Of a stretch of DNA of 64,000 nt, positions 62,479-64,000 are shown piece by piece. The DNA is from Herbinix sp. (GTDB lineage: Bacteria; Bacillota; Clostridia; Lachnospirales; Lachnospiraceae). The notes beneath the pieces were generated by a model that searched no databases, was not told the origin of the DNA, and was given only the letters and a program-made list of their open reading frames with translations. The translations under genes were made by a program, and so were the position numbers. The stretch is taken from NCBI GenBank assembly GCA_029238935.1, contig JAQZBN010000004.1, forward strand, positions 117,719-181,718, given 5' to 3'. The first letter of the stretch is position 1. Each line of letters starts with the position of its first letter.

Positions 62479-62874
62479 TTAACTTTTTAACCTATTATAA
62501 ATAGTCTTTACGCTACACCCTAATTCTTTTGCTGCAAGTACCCTGCTTCCGTTATTATTTTTCAAAGCTCGTAGTACTCTTTCTTTCGTAATCTCTTCTT
62601 TGTAGGCTATTTTCTTGCCTTTTCTCAAATCCTCATAATGGTCATCCAGCTGTAACCCATCAACAGGAACAGTATTATATATGATCTCTTTCCTATTCTC
62701 TTCTCTGACTTTTTCCAGTTCTTTCAGCACCATATACAATGCTGACTGTAATCTGCTCTCACTGTTTAGCCGATTATGACTTATCCCCAGCATAAACATT
62801 CTATAGTCCTCCCAGTCCGTCACTGTCCTGCTGTCTAAATCTAACATCTTTCTAAGTTCCGTTTCATAATCCAT
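62479..62874 (-). CDS. Fis-type (HTH_8) DNA-binding protein
   Basis: The last 40 residues, ITKERVLRALKNNNGSRVLA and KELGCSVKTIYNRLKS, are a Fis/NtrC-type helix-turn-helix. The first 90 are helical with no known domain (LRKMLDLDSRTVTDWEDYRM, ALYMVLKELEKVREENRKEI). Length 131. CGGAGGTATAACGT precedes the ATG. Possibly an element regulator or an accessory factor for the nearby serine recombinase, as Fis is for invertases; this is inference. Confidence 0.8.
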   Translation of the reverse strand: MDYETELRKMLDLDSRTVTDWEDYRMFMLGISHNRLNSESRLQSALYMVLKELEKVREENRKEIIYNTVPVDGLQLDDHYEDLRKGKKIAYKEEITKERVLRALKNNNGSRVLAAKELGCSVKTIYNRLKS

Positions 62875-63024
62875 ACGTTATACCTCCGATTCAAATTTAT
62901 ACTGCAAAAACAATTTACTTTATACCACTTAATCTTCTACCTGTATTAATACAAGCTACTTGTCCATATATCAGAAGTAATAACGTTCCTATATGTTATG
63001 ACCGCTTGATAGGTAAAATAATAT
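62875..63024. other. Intergenic sequence upstream of the Fis-type gene
   Basis: AT-rich; no gene. Leads into repeats from 63025. Confidence 0.45.
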
Positions 63025-63417
63025 TTTACCGCCAGTCTATAAATTTCTTTCCCTTTGCCTATCATCTTCATCCTTCAGCAATTATTACAATACAAACAAG
63101 CAGAGTAAAGCCCTATGTTTGCATTGAACATCCATCCCCTGTGCACTAATTTTTCCTTCCCTCTGCCCATCGTTTTTGTCCTTTAGCTATCATATCACTT
63201 GACATAAGCAGAATATTACTCTTTGCTTGCACCATACCCTCCTTCCCAGTGTACCGATATCTTCCTCCCTGTGCACCGTATTTTCCATCCCTTCGTACCA
63301 TCTCAGCTTGTAATTGCTATATCGCATATTTCTATTTGCTTTAAATTCTTTCATTACTGCATAGCTCTTAATCAGTATGTCAAACCGGAAAATTTATAAT
63401 TTACCGCCAGTCTATAT
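63025..63417. repeat. Noncoding repeat array: diverged units flanked by an exact 17-bp repeat
   Basis: TTTACCGCCAGTCTATA occurs exactly at 63025-63041 and 63401-63417. Between them, units of about 110-116 bp starting near 63046 and 63155 align (CTTCCCT-TGCC-ATC, TCCTT-AGC-AT, AAGCAGA-TA, TTTGC), with a weaker third near 63280. No gene is seen. Confidence 0.65.
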
Positions 63418-63468
63418 ACTGTCCTCGCCTAAGCTAGACTTTATGTGATACTTGTAAACATAACAAAA

Positions 63469-63501
63469 GAAACAGGTAGACATTATCCATCCGCCTGTTT
63501 C
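63469..63501 (-). terminator. Terminator of the DUF5688-type gene
   Basis: GAAACAGG pairs with CCTGTTTC around a 17-base loop; minus-strand flank TTTTGTTATG. Confidence 0.75.
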
Positions 63502-63531
63502 CTGTATACGCTCCCTTTGTACCTTACATAA

Positions 63532-64000
63532 TTATAACTGCTCGATCCTATTTTCTTTTCTGCTGAATCGATACACATTATTGCTAAGAATATCTTCCCT
63601 GGGCACATTATTCTGGTTTACTTCGCTTACCATACTCTTCAAATCCTCAACCCTGTAATCATTGCTTGTCACCGGAACTAAAATTATTTCATGTAGTGAA
63701 CTTGGAAGTATAAACAGATCATACCCTGTTTTCTCTACAAACTCTTTCAAAACACCCGGATAAAGTAATGTGGCTGCACCATAAATGCCTGTATTATTGC
63801 TTAATACATACATTCTCGGTTCTTCCCCTGTAGGAATATTCAAATCCTTCAGCTCCTGACAATCTTCCATGTCCTCCATTCCAGTGTTCAACATACTTAA
63901 AATGATCTCATTCATATCTCGGATGCTTGCCGGAAATAGCTTCATGGTATTTTCAAGTGCAATCTCATACATATCATCCACCGTAGTACCAATTCTCTGA
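63532..64000 (-). CDS. DUF5688-family protein, cut by window end
   Basis: The frame stays open to the window edge (QRIGTTVDDMYEIALENTMK), so the GTG at 63981 is not the true start. The visible part has MYVLSNNTGIYGAATLLYPG, VLKEFVEKTGYDLFILPSSL, HEIILVPVTSNDYRVEDLKS and VNQNNVPREDILSNNVYRFS, the C-terminal half of DUF5688 proteins common on clostridial mobile elements. The function is unknown. Confidence 0.85.
   Translation of the reverse strand, partial: QRIGTTVDDMYEIALENTMKLFPASIRDMNEIILSMLNTGMEDMEDCQELKDLNIPTGEEPRMYVLSNNTGIYGAATLLYPGVLKEFVEKTGYDLFILPSSLHEIILVPVTSNDYRVEDLKSMVSEVNQNNVPREDILSNNVYRFSRKENRIEQL

Noticed and set aside
63025..63417. CRISPR-like array
   Set aside because: Repeat units are long, diverged and not separated by unique spacers of constant length; no cas genes.

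Overview
The window reads as chromosome of a low-GC, spore-forming Gram-positive of the Lachnospiraceae/Clostridia type. The evidence is an AT-rich sequence, strong AGGAGG ribosome sites, spoVG, a pth-mfd-PpiC lipoprotein cluster, a DnaD-like/DnaI-like loader pair, BlaI/BlaR1-type regulation and a decayed LysM-GH18 spore-type hydrolase. The genus is inferred; a Lachnoclostridium-like organism fits. There are no rRNA genes, no tRNA I can confirm, no CRISPR array and no intact insertion sequence.

Layout. 1-4 kb: the end of a beta-class DNA methyltransferase, an O-antigen-ligase-type membrane protein and a dinB operon. 4-13.5 kb: a regulatory, partly decaying stretch with a LysM-GH18 remnant, a frameshifted MerR regulator with its promoter intact, two proteins sharing a papain-like/BtrH-type domain (one fused to an AraC head), a WYL regulator, a DUF3795-GNAT fusion, a SAM methyltransferase and an SRAP protein. 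14-34 kb is core housekeeping: a PAP2 phosphatase, pth-mfd-PpiC foldase, a DUF4003 protein, spoVG, murC, a cluster of DnaA boxes followed by dnaD-like and dnaI-like genes, an unusual PRPP synthetase, a class A penicillin-binding protein and a YhaN/YhaO-like ATPase-phosphoesterase pair.

34-49.4 kb is signalling: a membrane PAS-GGDEF protein next to an AraC-GGDEF fusion; an autoregulated MarR-flavodoxin cluster with an FMN-binding protein; two ECF sigma/anti-sigma pairs; a ferredoxin plus FMN-protein pair divergent from an Rrf2 regulator; a BlaI repressor with an M56 sensor whose C-terminal NlpC/P60 domain has Ser for the catalytic Cys; and a PNPOx-family protein next to a MerR regulator. Broken copies of the local Rrf2 and anti-sigma genes, and a dispersed terminator-like repeat, point to repeated local duplication and loss.

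About 50-64 kb looks like an integrated mobile element. It has Tn916-type integrase and excisionase, a ParA-like gene with two frameshifts (one in the P-loop), an XRE repressor, a serine recombinase, a Fis-type HTH protein, a DUF5688 protein running off the end, a lipoprotein and a large secreted protein, many unknown small genes and long noncoding stretches with diverged tandem repeats of about 115-120 bp. I found no conjugation genes and no certain attachment sites, so its type and limits are open.
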